From: JAFAXD01 sp035472475
GTDB lineage: Bacteria > Pseudomonadota > Alphaproteobacteria > Rhizobiales > Xanthobacteraceae
NCBI GenBank assembly: GCA_035472475.1
Contig: DATIPA010000210.1
Location: 1 to 24,285, forward strand
Direction of reading: 5' to 3'
DNA: 24,285 bases
Positions 1 through 8,369 of this stretch are shown in pieces. The position numbers and the translations under genes were made by a program. Numbering within the stretch: the stretch's first letter is position 1; each line of letters opens with the position of its first letter. The notes beneath the pieces were generated by a model. It searched no databases. It saw only the letters and a list, made by a program, of their open reading frames with translations, and was not told the DNA's origin.

Positions 1-1
1 G

Positions 2-82
2 CCTCCTGCTCCCGGCACCCAGGCCACGCCCAACCCCGCCGCACTCTCAGGCGGGGACCACGGCACCAACGCCCCGCAGTAA
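2..82 (+). CDS. C-terminal end of an unidentified reading frame (partial)
   Basis: An open frame enters from the left edge and stops at TAA 80-82. It gives about 26 residues rich in Pro, Ala, Gly and Thr (ending GTNAPQ). The composition resembles a low-complexity tail of an upstream protein, not a conserved domain, so the product cannot be named. In this order purL is often preceded by purQ or a small hypothetical gene, but nothing here looks like the end of PurQ. It could also be a chance frame in GC-rich DNA. Confidence 0.3.
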   Translation, partial: PPAPGTQATPNPAALSGGDHGTNAPQ

Positions 83-153
83 CGCCCGCAAGCCGGGGGC
101 CGCGCGATCCCACCGTTGCCATCACTGGTCGCATGCTCTACCGGGTCGTGGTC

Positions 154-2376
154 ATGACCCGCCGCAACGAGCCTCCCATCACACCGCAGCTTGTCGCCGA
201 GCACGGGCTCAAGCCCGACGAGTACGAGCGCATCATCAAGCTGATCAGGCGCGCGCCAAGCTTCACGGAGCTCGGCATCTTTTCCGCAATGTGGAACGAG
301 CACTGCTCGTACAAATCGTCCAAGGTCCACTTGCGCACGCTTCCCACGCAAGCGCCGTGGGTGATCCAGGGGCCCGGCGAAAACGCCGGCGTCATCAACA
401 TCGGCGACGGGCTCGCCGTGGTCTTCAAAATGGAGAGCCACAATCATCCGAGCTATATCGAACCCTACCAAGGTGCCGCTACCGGCGTCGGCGGCATTCT
501 GCGCGACGTCTTCACCATGGGGGCGAGGCCGATCGCCTGCCTCGACGCCTTGTCATTCGGGGCGCCTGACCATCCACGCACGCGCCATCTCGTATCCGGG
601 GTCGTCGCCGGAATCGGCGGCTACGGAAACTCGTTTGGCGTGCCGACCGTCGGCGGCCAGCTGCGCTTTCATTCCCGTTACGACGGCAATTGTCTGGTCA
701 ACGCGATGGCGGTCGGGCTCGCGGAGGCGGACCGGATCTTCTACGCCAAGGCGACCGGCGTCGGCATGCCGATCGTCTACCTCGGCTCCAAGACCGGCCG
801 CGATGGCATCCACGGCGCCAGCATGGCGTCGGCTGAATTCGACGACGATTCCGATGCCAAGCGGCCGACCGTCCAGGTCGGAGATCCGTTCTCCGAGAAG
901 CTCCTGCTGGAGGCGTGCCTCGAAATCATGAGCAAGGATTGCGTCATCGCGATCCAGGATATGGGCGCCGCCGGGCTCACGTGCTCGGCGGTCGAAATGG
1001 GAGCTAAAGGCGACCTCGGTGTCGAACTCGATCTCGACACCGTGCCATGCCGTGAAGCCGGGATGAGCGCCTACGAGATGATGCTTTCGGAAAGCCAGGA
1101 GCGCATGCTCATGGTGCTGCGGCCCGAGAAGGAGGCGGAAGCGGAGGCGATCTTCCGCAAATGGGGACTCGATTTCGCAGTTATCGGCCGCACCACGCCG
1201 ACGCGGCGCTTCGTCGTGCGTCACGGCGGCGACGTCATGGTCGACCTGCCAATCAAGGAACTCGGCGATGAGGCACCCATCTATCAGCGCCCGTTCGTGG
1301 AAACGCCCAAGCGGCCGGTGATCGCCGCGGCCTCTGTGCACGCGCCGAAGCCGGTTCCGGAAGCGCTCGAGGCAATGGTTGGATCTCCCGATCTCTGCGC
1401 CAAGCGCTGGGTGTGGGAGCAGTACGATCACGTCATTCTCGGCAACACCGTGCAACGCCCCGGCGGCGATGCCGCGGTCGTGCGCGTGCTGGATGGACCG
1501 AAGGCCCTTGCCCTCACCGCGGACGTGACTCCGCGCTACTGCGAAGCTGATCCATTCGAGGGTGGCAAGCAGGCGGTGGCAGAGGCCTGGCGAAACATCA
1601 CGGCCGTCGGCGGCAAGCCGCTCGCCATCACGGACAATCTCAACTTCGGCAGTCCGGAGCGACCCGAGATCATGGGGCAGCTGGTCGGCTGCATTCGCGG
1701 CATCGGCGAAGCCTGCCGAGCGCTCGAATTTCCGGTCGTGTCCGGCAACGTGTCGCTCTACAACGAAACCAACGGGCGGGCGATCCTGCCGACGCCGACG
1801 ATCGGCGCGGTCGGCCTGCTCGATGACTTCACCCGCTCGACGACGCTTGCATTCAAGGCCGCGGACGAGGCGATCCTGTTGATCGGCGAGACTGCCGGCT
1901 GGCTGGGGCAATCACTGTATCTGCGCCTGGTCTGCTCGCGCGAGGACGGTGCGCCGCCGCCCGTTGATCTTGCGGCCGAAAAGCGCAACGGAGATTTCGT
2001 GCGCATTCTCATTCACGAGAACATTGCGACCGCCGCCCACGACATTTCGGACGGCGGGTTGCTGGTGGCGCTGGCCGAGATGGCGATCGCATCCGGCATC
2101 GGCGCGCGGCTCGCGCACGCGCCATCCAGCATGCCCGCGCACGCGTTCTGGTTCGGTGAGGATCAGGCGCGTTATCTGGCGACGGTTCATGCCGGCGCGG
2201 TCGACGCGATCATCGCGCGCGCCGACATCGCCGGCGTTCCGGTGCGCCGGATCGGCGCCACCGGTGGCGAGGCGCTGGCGATTGCGGGTGAGCGGGCCGT
2301 TCCCGTTGAGACGCTGAGCGAGCGCTTCGAGGCCTGGCTCCCCGGCTACATGGCGGGGATGCTGCCAGGTTCTTGA
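154..2376 (+). CDS. purL: Phosphoribosylformylglycinamidine synthase subunit PurL
   Basis: This is the synthetase subunit of FGAM synthase, the fourth step of de novo purine synthesis. It converts FGAR, ATP and ammonia (delivered by PurQ with PurS) to FGAM in the cytosol. The 740-residue length is typical of the small, three-component PurL type. Visible motifs are NEHCSYKSS (residues 48-56), GPGENAGV (73-80) and ESHNHPS (94-100) with the conserved His pair, followed by two AIRS-type halves. I chose the ATG at 154 because family proteins begin close to the MTRRNEP segment; the ATG at 133 would only add seven atypical residues. The gene is followed after about 100 bp by bolA, as commonly seen in Hyphomicrobiales. 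No sign of damage is visible. Confidence 0.97.
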   Translation: MTRRNEPPITPQLVAEHGLKPDEYERIIKLIRRAPSFTELGIFSAMWNEHCSYKSSKVHLRTLPTQAPWVIQGPGENAGVINIGDGLAVVFKMESHNHPSYIEPYQGAATGVGGILRDVFTMGARPIACLDALSFGAPDHPRTRHLVSGVVAGIGGYGNSFGVPTVGGQLRFHSRYDGNCLVNAMAVGLAEADRIFYAKATGVGMPIVYLGSKTGRDGIHGASMASAEFDDDSDAKRPTVQVGDPFSEKLLLEACLEIMSKDCVIAIQDMGAAGLTCSAVEMGAKGDLGVELDLDTVPCREAGMSAYEMMLSESQERMLMVLRPEKEAEAEAIFRKWGLDFAVIGRTTPTRRFVVRHGGDVMVDLPIKELGDEAPIYQRPFVETPKRPVIAAASVHAPKPVPEALEAMVGSPDLCAKRWVWEQYDHVILGNTVQRPGGDAAVVRVLDGPKALALTADVTPRYCEADPFEGGKQAVAEAWRNITAVGGKPLAITDNLNFGSPERPEIMGQLVGCIRGIGEACRALEFPVVSGNVSLYNETNGRAILPTPTIGAVGLLDDFTRSTTLAFKAADEAILLIGETAGWLGQSLYLRLVCSREDGAPPPVDLAAEKRNGDFVRILIHENIATAAHDISDGGLLVALAEMAIASGIGARLAHAPSSMPAHAFWFGEDQARYLATVHAGAVDAIIARADIAGVPVRRIGATGGEALAIAGERAVPVETLSERFEAWLPGYMAGMLPGS

Positions 2377-2477
2377 CCAGCCGGCCCCAGCTTGCGGCGA
2401 ACGGCCGATTTGCGTGTGCCGCCGAGTCTGATATTTGCCATAAGAGGCATGTTCGATAGGCCGCGCGGAGGTGCGCC

Positions 2478-2714
2478 ATGGCGATGGATGCCGGCGAAAT
2501 CAAGCGGTTGATTGAGGCGCGAATTCCCGACGCACAGGTGACGATCCAGGATTTGGCAGGCGATGGCGACCACTATGCGGCGACCGTCATCGCCGAGTCG
2601 TTTCGCGGCAAGTCACGCGTGCAGCAGCACCAGATCGTCTACGAGGCGCTCAAGGGCGAAATGGGCGGCAAGTTGCACGCCTTGGCGCTGCAGACCGGGA
2701 CGCCGTCCAGTTAG
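2478..2714 (+). CDS. bolA: BolA family protein
   Basis: This is a small 78-residue BolA/IbaG-type protein. Family members partner with CGFS monothiol glutaredoxins to bind and deliver a [2Fe-2S] cluster and influence iron-regulated functions; some also bind DNA. The sequence has the compact class II KH-like fold signature: an early helix (EIKRLIEARIP), His in GDHYAATV, the FRGKSRVQQHQIVY segment with its conserved His, and a C-terminal HALALQT strand. A good ribosome site (GGAGGTG, about 2465-2471) precedes the ATG at 2478; an in-frame ATG at 2484 is an alternative. Its expected partner gene grxD is at 21208, about 18.5 kb downstream in the same orientation, rather than adjacent. Confidence 0.93.
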   Translation: MAMDAGEIKRLIEARIPDAQVTIQDLAGDGDHYAATVIAESFRGKSRVQQHQIVYEALKGEMGGKLHALALQTGTPSS

Positions 2715-2741
2715 CGCTTTCCTGGATCACGGGTTGGCCGG

Positions 2742-2753
2742 ATTGCATACAAT
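2742..2753. promoter_or_regulatory. Palindromic operator candidate, GntR-like (ATTGCATACAAT)
   Basis: The 12-mer has perfect ATTG/CAAT outer arms around CATA and closely resembles the ATTGTATACAAT-type operators bound by GntR/FadR-subfamily regulators. It overlaps TTGCAT (2743-2748), which could act as a -35 box with TAATAT (2769-2774) as the -10, although the 20-bp spacing is long. It lies in the AT-rich part of the gap between bolA and the transporter operon. No regulator gene is encoded nearby, so the binding protein would act from elsewhere. This is inferred from sequence shape only. Confidence 0.35.
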
Positions 2754-2791
2754 ATGCTTACGGCTGCCTAATATTTAGACACTTGCGATCT

Positions 2792-2865
2792 GAACCGGGC
2801 CCTCCCGGGAAAAAAAATCCAAAGCAGTTCAACGGGATCGCGAAGCCGCCTGCAGGGGCCGGTTC
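2792..2865 (+). promoter_or_regulatory. Structured leader of transporter operon with two competing stems
   Basis: A short hairpin, CCGGG-ccct-CCCGG (2795-2808), is followed by an A-run. The same 5' segment (2792-2802, GAACCGGGCCC) can instead pair with 2855-2865 (GGGGCCGGTTC) with one bulge. The two stems exclude each other. The leader from the putative -10 to the start codon is about 190 nt. No known riboswitch class was recognised, and chance pairing is possible in GC-rich DNA. Confidence 0.25.
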
Positions 2866-2960
2866 TGGCACGCGGTTTGCGAAATCTGGTCCGCACACAT
2901 CTCGATTGCTGCCATCCGCTCCAAGCCGGAGGGAGCCGCGATTCACGGAAGGACCAGCCC

Positions 2961-4070
2961 ATGACATTCGATCCGCTTTCCCGTCGCAGACTCTTGCAGG
3001 GCACGGCGGCGCTGACGGTCGCGACGGCGGTGCCGCTGCGCGCAGCCTTCGCCAAGGAGACCACGATCGGTTTCATCTACGTCGGATCGCGCGACGACTA
3101 CGGCTACAACCAGGCCCATGCTCAAGGTGCCGCCGCGCTCAAGAAGCTGCCGGACATCAAGGTGGTCGAGGAGGAGAAGGTCCCTGAGACTGACGCGGTC
3201 GAGAAGACGATGGAGTCGATGATCAATCTCGACGGCGCCACGCTCCTGTTCCCGACTTCGTTCGGTTACTACAACCCGCACATGATCAAGATTGCGAACA
3301 AATATCCAAAGCTTCGCTTTGAGCATTGCGGCGGCCTGTGGACCGACAAGGATCCCAAAAACGCGGGCAGCTATTTCGGTTACATCGACGAGGCCCAATA
3401 CGTCAGCGGCGTCGTCGCCGGGCACTCGACCAAGTCCGGCAAACTCGGCTTTGTTGCCGCCAAACCGATCCCGCAGGTCCTGCGCAACATCAACGCCTTC
3501 ACCATGGGTGCGAAGCTCGCGAACCCGAAGGCGACCCTGCAGGTGATCTTCACCGGCGACTGGTCCATGCCGGTGAAGGAGGCTGAGGCGACCAACAGCC
3601 TGATCGACCAGGGCGTCGACGTCGTCACCTGTCACGTCGACGGCCCGAAAACCGTGGTCGAGAACGCGGCGCGCCGCGGTGCGATGGTGTGCGGCTATCA
3701 CGTCAATCAGGCGACGCTGGCGCCGCAGGCCTATCTGACGGGCGCGGAGTGGAACTGGGAGGTGCTCTATCCACGCTTCGTGAAGATGTTCACAGCCGGC
3801 GAGACGATTCCGAACTTCTACCGTGGTGGTCTCAAGGAAGCTCTCGTCAAGGTCTCGCCCTACGGATCGATGGTGTCCGAGGCCGCGCGCAAGCAGGCCG
3901 AGGATGTCAAAGCCAAACTCACCGACGGCAGCTACGTGATCTTCAGGGGCCCGCTCGTCGACAACAAGGGCAAGACCGTCATCGCCTCCGGGGTCAATCG
4001 CGGTCAGACCGATCCCGAGTTGGAGAAGATGGATTACCTGGTCGACGGGGTGATCGGGGCGACTTCGTGA
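2961..4070 (+). CDS. BMP-family ABC transporter substrate-binding protein
   Basis: This is a 369-residue periplasmic binding protein of the Bmp/Med family (PF02608), which usually captures nucleosides, purines or related N-rich heterocycles for an ABC importer. Residues 1-31 are an export signal with a Tat-like SRRRLLQ (7-13), a hydrophobic stretch and an AFA cleavage site. The mature part starts with TIGFIYVGSRDDYGYNQAH, the family's opening, and carries the GIDVVTCHVDGP-like and GYHVNQA segments. The ATG at 2961 is chosen because it has a ribosome site (GGAAGGA, 2947-2953) and begins the signal peptide; the open frame extends upstream without a better start. It heads the operon, and its TGA overlaps the GTG of the next gene. 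Linkage to a biuret-hydrolase-like enzyme suggests a ligand such as biuret, cyanuric acid, a purine or a pyrimidine derivative, but the ligand cannot be read from sequence. Confidence 0.92.
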   Translation: MTFDPLSRRRLLQGTAALTVATAVPLRAAFAKETTIGFIYVGSRDDYGYNQAHAQGAAALKKLPDIKVVEEEKVPETDAVEKTMESMINLDGATLLFPTSFGYYNPHMIKIANKYPKLRFEHCGGLWTDKDPKNAGSYFGYIDEAQYVSGVVAGHSTKSGKLGFVAAKPIPQVLRNINAFTMGAKLANPKATLQVIFTGDWSMPVKEAEATNSLIDQGVDVVTCHVDGPKTVVENAARRGAMVCGYHVNQATLAPQAYLTGAEWNWEVLYPRFVKMFTAGETIPNFYRGGLKEALVKVSPYGSMVSEAARKQAEDVKAKLTDGSYVIFRGPLVDNKGKTVIASGVNRGQTDPELEKMDYLVDGVIGATS

Positions 4071-5176
4071 AATCGGATGTTCTGATTGCGCCAGACCATT
4101 TAGAAAAATCGTCGCGGGCGGCGCTGCGCGAGCAAATCCGCGGCGCCGCCGAAGTGGTTGTAATCCCAGCGCTGGCGCTCGTCGCAGCGCTCGCGCTGTT
4201 CGGGGTGTTTGTCGCGCTGTTCGGCAAGAACCCGCTCGACCTCTATTTCTACATGTATCAGGGCGCGTTTGGGACGTGGTTCTCCTGGCAGAACACGCTC
4301 ACCCGCGCCGCTCCGCTGATTCTGACCGCGCTGTGTACGGCGCTGCCGGCGCAGCTCGGCATGGTGATTATCGGCGGGGAGGGTGCGCTGCTGATGGGGG
4401 CGCTGGCTGCGACCAGCGCCGCGCTGGCGCTGCCCGGCGCGCCGCCGCTCGCGGTGCAGGTCGCCATGGCCTGCGCCGGCATGATTGCGGGCGGCCTGTG
4501 GATCGCGCTGTCGGGCGCGCTGCGGCAATACCGCGGCGTCAACGAAACAATCTCGAGCCTGCTGCTCGTCTACATCGCGCTGGCGTTGCTCAATCATTTG
4601 GTCGAGGGGCCGATGCGCGACCCAACGAGCCTGAACAAGCCCTCGACCAGCGAGATCGGCGCCGCCAACCTGATCGGCACGATCCCCGGTACTGACGTGC
4701 ACTGGGGATTTGCATTCGGAATCATCGCCGCGGTGCTCTCCTATGTTTTGATCTACCACACGGTGTTTGGATTCGCGGCGCGGGTCGCGGGCGGGAACCT
4801 GCGCGCTGCCAAGGTGGTGGGGCTAAGCGTCAGCCGGCTGATTTTGATCATCTGCTTCCTGGCTGGCGCTGCGGCCGGACTGGCCGGCATGGTCGAGGTC
4901 GCGGCCGTTCAAGGCCGCACCAACGCCAATTTGGCGGCCGGCTACGGCTTTACGGGAATCCTGGTGGCGTTTCTGGCGCGGCAGAATCCGCTCGCCGTCA
5001 TTCCGGTCGCAATTCTGCTCGGCGGCATCGGGGCGAGCGGCGGACTTTTGCAGCGGCGGCTCGGCCTGCCGGATGCGTCCGTTCTGGTGCTGCAGGGCAT
5101 GATCTTCATCGCGGTTTTGGCGAGCGACTCGCTCTACGGGCGCTTGCCCTTCTTCGCCCGCAAGGGAGGAGCGTAA
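4067..5176 (+). CDS. BMP-type ABC transporter permease 1
   Basis: This is an inner-membrane permease of the branched-chain/nucleoside type (BPD_transp_2), 369 residues. After a short charged N-terminus (residues 1-28) come many hydrophobic segments, with the first near VVVIPALALVAALALFGVFV. The cytoplasmic coupling loop reads RGVNETISSLLL, matching the GxNE-type motif of the family. I chose the GTG at 4067, which overlaps the TGA of the binding-protein gene (GTGA). The open frame extends about 380 bp further upstream, but that part translates to a charged, Arg/Gly-rich shadow of the preceding gene. It would form a heterodimeric channel with the next gene's product. Confidence 0.92.
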   Translation: MKSDVLIAPDHLEKSSRAALREQIRGAAEVVVIPALALVAALALFGVFVALFGKNPLDLYFYMYQGAFGTWFSWQNTLTRAAPLILTALCTALPAQLGMVIIGGEGALLMGALAATSAALALPGAPPLAVQVAMACAGMIAGGLWIALSGALRQYRGVNETISSLLLVYIALALLNHLVEGPMRDPTSLNKPSTSEIGAANLIGTIPGTDVHWGFAFGIIAAVLSYVLIYHTVFGFAARVAGGNLRAAKVVGLSVSRLILIICFLAGAAAGLAGMVEVAAVQGRTNANLAAGYGFTGILVAFLARQNPLAVIPVAILLGGIGASGGLLQRRLGLPDASVLVLQGMIFIAVLASDSLYGRLPFFARKGGA

Positions 5177-5177
5177 G

Positions 5178-6104
5178 ATGGCCGACGGCTCGATCGGGCT
5201 GTGGACCGTTCCGCTCGCCGTTCTGGGCGGTGCGATCCGGGTGAGCACGCCGTTCCTGTTCGTGAGCCTCGGGGAATGCATCACCGAGCGCAGCGGCCGC
5301 ATCAACCTGGGTCTCGAAGGCACGCTGATCATGGGCGCGATGGGCGGCTATGGCGTGTCCTATTTGACCGGCTCGCCGTGGCTGGGCGTGCTCGCCGCCG
5401 GGCTTGCCGGGGCAGCGCTCGGCGCTCTGCACGCATCAATTTGCGGGCTGCCGCGCGTCAACGATATCGCGGTCGGCATCGCGCTGATGCTGTTTGGGAC
5501 CGGCCTCGCCTTCTTCCTCGGCAAGCCGCTGATCGAGCCGACCGCACCGCGCCTGCCGTCGATCGATTTCGGTTGGTGGAGCGACATTCCGCAGGTGCGC
5601 GCGGCGCTGCGCATCAATGTTCTGTTCCTGATCGGCGTCGCCCTCGCGCCGTTTCTGGTCTGGGCGCTCAGGACCACGCGGGCCGGGCTGATCGTGCGCA
5701 CCGCGGGCGAGAGCGCCGACGCGGCGCGCGCCATGGGGTATTCGGTCAACGCCATTCGCATGCGCGCCACCATGTTCGGCGGCTTTCTGGCCGGCATCGG
5801 CGGCTCGTTCCTATCGCTGTTCTATCCGGGCAGCTGGAATGAAGGCCTCTCAAGCGGGCAAGGCGTCACTGCGGTTGCGCTCGTGATCTTCGCGCGCTGG
5901 GATCCGATGCTGTGCCTGTGGGCGTCGCTGCTGTTCGGCGGCGCCGCCGCGCTTGGGCCGGCACTGCAATCGGTTGGGTTCAGCCAGGGGTATCATCTGT
6001 TCAACGCCGCGCCCTATCTGCTCACCCTGCTGATCATGGTCATCACCTGCTCGCCGAAGCGCACCCTCGTGGGCGCGCCTGCCGAACTTTCGATCACCAA
6101 GTAG
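5178..6104 (+). CDS. BMP-type ABC transporter permease 2
   Basis: This is the second permease of the importer, 308 residues, BPD_transp_2 family, almost wholly hydrophobic. It contains ITERSGRINLGLEGTLIMGA (the conserved ERxGxxNLGxEG segment) and the RVNDIAVGIALMLFG coupling loop. The gene begins 1 bp after the stop of permease 1, with a strong ribosome site (GGGAGGA) inside the end of that gene, so the two are translationally coupled. Pairing of two unequal permeases is typical of nucleoside (Nup/Bmp) and AtzUV-like importers. Confidence 0.92.
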   Translation: MADGSIGLWTVPLAVLGGAIRVSTPFLFVSLGECITERSGRINLGLEGTLIMGAMGGYGVSYLTGSPWLGVLAAGLAGAALGALHASICGLPRVNDIAVGIALMLFGTGLAFFLGKPLIEPTAPRLPSIDFGWWSDIPQVRAALRINVLFLIGVALAPFLVWALRTTRAGLIVRTAGESADAARAMGYSVNAIRMRATMFGGFLAGIGGSFLSLFYPGSWNEGLSSGQGVTAVALVIFARWDPMLCLWASLLFGGAAALGPALQSVGFSQGYHLFNAAPYLLTLLIMVITCSPKRTLVGAPAELSITK

Positions 6105-6142
6105 GAGAGGGGTTCCCGGACTTCTCAGAACAGGATCACACG

Positions 6143-6826
6143 ATGACCGAGCGCTATATTGCGGCGGATCCGTATCCATGGCCCTACAACGGTGACCTGC
6201 GCCCGCAGAACACGGCACTCATCATCATCGACATGCAGACCGATTTCTGCGGCATCGGCGGATACGTGGACCGCATGGGCTACGACCTGTCGCTGACGCG
6301 GGCGCCGATCGAGCCGATCAAGCGGACCCTGGCCGCCATGCGGGAGGCGGGTTTCCACGTCTTTCATACCCGTGAAGGCCATCGCCCCGATCTTACCGAC
6401 CTGCCGGCCAACAAGCGCTGGCGGTCACGCAAGATCGGTGCGGGCATCGGTGATCCCGCGCCGTGCGGCCGCATACTGGTGCGCGGCGAAGCCGGCTGGG
6501 AGATCATCCCGGACCTCGCGCCCACGGAAGGCGAACCGATCATCGACAAACCCGGTAAGGGCTCGTTCTGTGCGACCGATCTCGAGCTCATGCTGCGTCT
6601 GCGCGGCGTCGACAACATCGTACTGACCGGGATCACGACCGACGTCTGCGTCCACACAACGATGCGCGAGGCCAACGACCGCGGGTTCGAGTGCTTGCTG
6701 CTCGAGGACTGCTGCGGCGCGACCGACAAGGGCAATCACGACCACGCTATCAAGATGATCAAGATGCAAGGCGGCGTGTTCGGCACGGTGTCAAATTCAA
6801 AAGCCTTGATCGCCGGGATCGCATGA
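6143..6826 (+). CDS. biuH: Biuret amidohydrolase-like cysteine hydrolase
   Basis: This 227-residue isochorismatase-superfamily cysteine hydrolase closely resembles, as I remember it, BiuH of Rhizobium leguminosarum. BiuH splits biuret to allophanate and ammonia in cyanuric acid breakdown. The triad is intact: Asp30 (IIIDMQTDF), Lys136 (IIDKPGKGSF) and Cys169 (TTDVCVHTT), each exactly six residues before the BiuH positions Asp36, Lys142 and Cys175 as recalled. Gln209 (KMQGGVFG) and Lys139 likewise match substrate-contact positions. Shared stretches such as YPWPYNG, TREGHRPDL and LEDCCGATD are diagnostic of this clade. The gene sits inside the ABC transporter operon, 38 bp after permease 2 and overlapping the ATPase start by ATGA. 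No atzD-like or atzF/allophanate hydrolase gene is in the window. A close alternative would be another ureide or N-carbamoyl hydrolase such as RutB. Confidence 0.85.
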   Translation: MTERYIAADPYPWPYNGDLRPQNTALIIIDMQTDFCGIGGYVDRMGYDLSLTRAPIEPIKRTLAAMREAGFHVFHTREGHRPDLTDLPANKRWRSRKIGAGIGDPAPCGRILVRGEAGWEIIPDLAPTEGEPIIDKPGKGSFCATDLELMLRLRGVDNIVLTGITTDVCVHTTMREANDRGFECLLLEDCCGATDKGNHDHAIKMIKMQGGVFGTVSNSKALIAGIA

Positions 6827-8349
6827 CGCGCCGCCCCGCACAGCCCACAGCGCTTGGGGTCGAGGCGATCGCCATGACCAAGCGCTTCGGCGATTTTGTC
6901 GCGCTCGACGACGTGTCGTTGAAGGTCGCATCCGGCTCGTTTCATGCGCTGCTGGGCGAGAACGGCGCCGGCAAGAGCACGCTGGTGAAATGCATCATGG
7001 GTTACTATCAGCCCGACGCCGGCGAGGTCGTGGTCGGCGAGCGCCAACGCGACATCGGCAATCCGCGCGCCGCACACGCGCTCGGACTGGGCATGGTCTA
7101 TCAGCACTTTACGCTGGTGCCCGCGATGACGGTCGTCGAAAACCTGGTGCTGGCGCGCGACCACTTGCGGCCGGTCATCGATTGGCGGAACGAAATCCGG
7201 GACCTGGAAAACTTCCTCGAGCGCATGCCGTTCCGGGTCCCGCTCACCGCCAAGGTGTCGGCAATCTCCGCCGGCGAGCGGCAGAAATGCGAGATCCTCA
7301 AACAGCTCTATCTGCGCAGACGTTTCCTGATCCTTGACGAGCCGACCTCCGTGCTCACCCCGGGCGAGGCCGACGAGGTGCTCGGCATGTTGCGGGCAAT
7401 GGTCGTCGCCGGCGAACTCACCATTCTGATGATCACGCACAAGTTCCGCGAGGTGATGGCGTTTGCGCATGCGGTGAGCATCCTGCGGCGCGGCAGGCTG
7501 GTCGGACACGGCCGCGTTGCCGATCTCACCCCCGACGCGATGGCGCGCAGCATGATCGGCGCCGAGGAACTCACTGTGCAACCGGCGCGCACGGGTGAAT
7601 TTGGCGTCGCGCGGCTTGATATTGAGAATCTGGCGGCGCTTGACGACGGCGGGCAGCCGGCCGTCCGCGGCGTGTCGCTATCGATCCGGAGCGGCGAGAT
7701 CGTCGGCGTTGCCGGCGTGTCCGGCAACGGCCAACGCCAGCTGATCGAGGTCCTCGCCGGGCAGCGCGAGTCGACCGGCGGCGAAGTCCACATCCACGGC
7801 GAGCGCTATTTTGCGACCCGCGACGAAATGCGTCGGCACAAACTCTCGCTGCTCCCCGAGGAGCCGCTGAAGAACGCCTGCGTCGCTCGCATGAGCGTTG
7901 CCGACAATTTGGCGTTTCGCGAATTCGACGTCGCACCGTTCGCGCGTGGCCGCTGGTGGCTTGACCGCGGTGAGTTCCGGGCCGACGCGCTGCGCAAGAT
8001 CGCGCGCTACAAGATCAAGACTCGCTCCGAGCTGACGCCGATCGGCGAGTTGTCCGGCGGCAATGTGCAGCGCACGGTTCTGGCGCGCGAGTTGGGTGGA
8101 GCGGTGGAGATTCTGATCGCCGCCAACCCGTGCTTCGGCCTCGATTTCGCCGCGGTGGCGCAGATCCACGCCGAGATCATGGCGGCGCGCAACCGCGGCG
8201 CCGCGGTGCTGCTGGTGAGCGAGGACCTCGACGAGCTGCTCGAACTCGCCGACCGGGTGGTCGTGATGTTCAACGGGCAGTTGGTCTACGAAACTCGTGC
8301 CAGCGCAGCCGATCTCACCGAGATTGGCCGCCACATGGCGGGACACTGA
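6823..8349 (+). CDS. BMP-type ABC transporter double ATP-binding protein
   Basis: This 508-residue protein has two fused ABC domains that power the importer. Domain 1 has Walker A GENGAGKST (45-53), signature SAGERQ (149-154), Walker B FLILDEP (168-174) and switch His206. Domain 2 is degenerate: Walker A reads GVSGNGQRQ (about 299-307) without the usual Lys, the signature LSGGNVQ (410-416) is good, and the Walker B region reads ILIAANP without the catalytic Glu. One active and one weak site is normal for Nup/Bmp ATPases. I chose the ATG at 6823, which overlaps the TGA of the hydrolase gene (ATGA); the open frame upstream is a shadow. It completes the transporter and ends 19 bp from the end of the convergent HAD gene. 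Confidence 0.93.
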   Translation: MTRRPAQPTALGVEAIAMTKRFGDFVALDDVSLKVASGSFHALLGENGAGKSTLVKCIMGYYQPDAGEVVVGERQRDIGNPRAAHALGLGMVYQHFTLVPAMTVVENLVLARDHLRPVIDWRNEIRDLENFLERMPFRVPLTAKVSAISAGERQKCEILKQLYLRRRFLILDEPTSVLTPGEADEVLGMLRAMVVAGELTILMITHKFREVMAFAHAVSILRRGRLVGHGRVADLTPDAMARSMIGAEELTVQPARTGEFGVARLDIENLAALDDGGQPAVRGVSLSIRSGEIVGVAGVSGNGQRQLIEVLAGQRESTGGEVHIHGERYFATRDEMRRHKLSLLPEEPLKNACVARMSVADNLAFREFDVAPFARGRWWLDRGEFRADALRKIARYKIKTRSELTPIGELSGGNVQRTVLARELGGAVEILIAANPCFGLDFAAVAQIHAEIMAARNRGAAVLLVSEDLDELLELADRVVVMFNGQLVYETRASAADLTEIGRHMAGH

Positions 8350-8357
8350 GAGACCAC

Positions 8358-8369
8358 GGTCGGCCGACC
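8358..8369. repeat. 12-bp perfect palindrome between convergent operons
   Basis: GGTCGGCCGACC lies in the 19-bp gap between the convergent ATPase and HAD genes and touches the HAD stop codon. Its first 11 bases recur at 19209-19219 upstream of the GH15 gene. It could form only a small GGTC/GACC hairpin and has no T-run, so a bidirectional terminator is possible but weak. Confidence 0.3.

Noticed and set aside
553..1911. 452-residue open frame on the minus strand opposite purL
   Set aside because: It is antisense to a highly conserved gene, Arg/His-rich with no recognisable domain, and typical of shadow frames in GC-rich DNA.
2809..2818. Hairpin plus A-run as a terminator for bolA
   Set aside because: On the plus strand the run following the hairpin is A, not T, and on the minus strand the T-run comes before the hairpin, so it does not fit an intrinsic terminator either way.
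3689..4066. Upstream extension of the permease 1 frame
   Set aside because: The translated part is polar and Gly/Arg/Gln-rich, overlaps the conserved binding-protein gene, and membrane segments begin only after the GTG at 4067.
7717..8173. Apparently broken second ATP site in the ABC ATPase (no Walker A Lys, no catalytic Glu)
   Set aside because: A degenerate second site is normal for Bmp/Nup-type double ATPases and is not a sign of gene decay.
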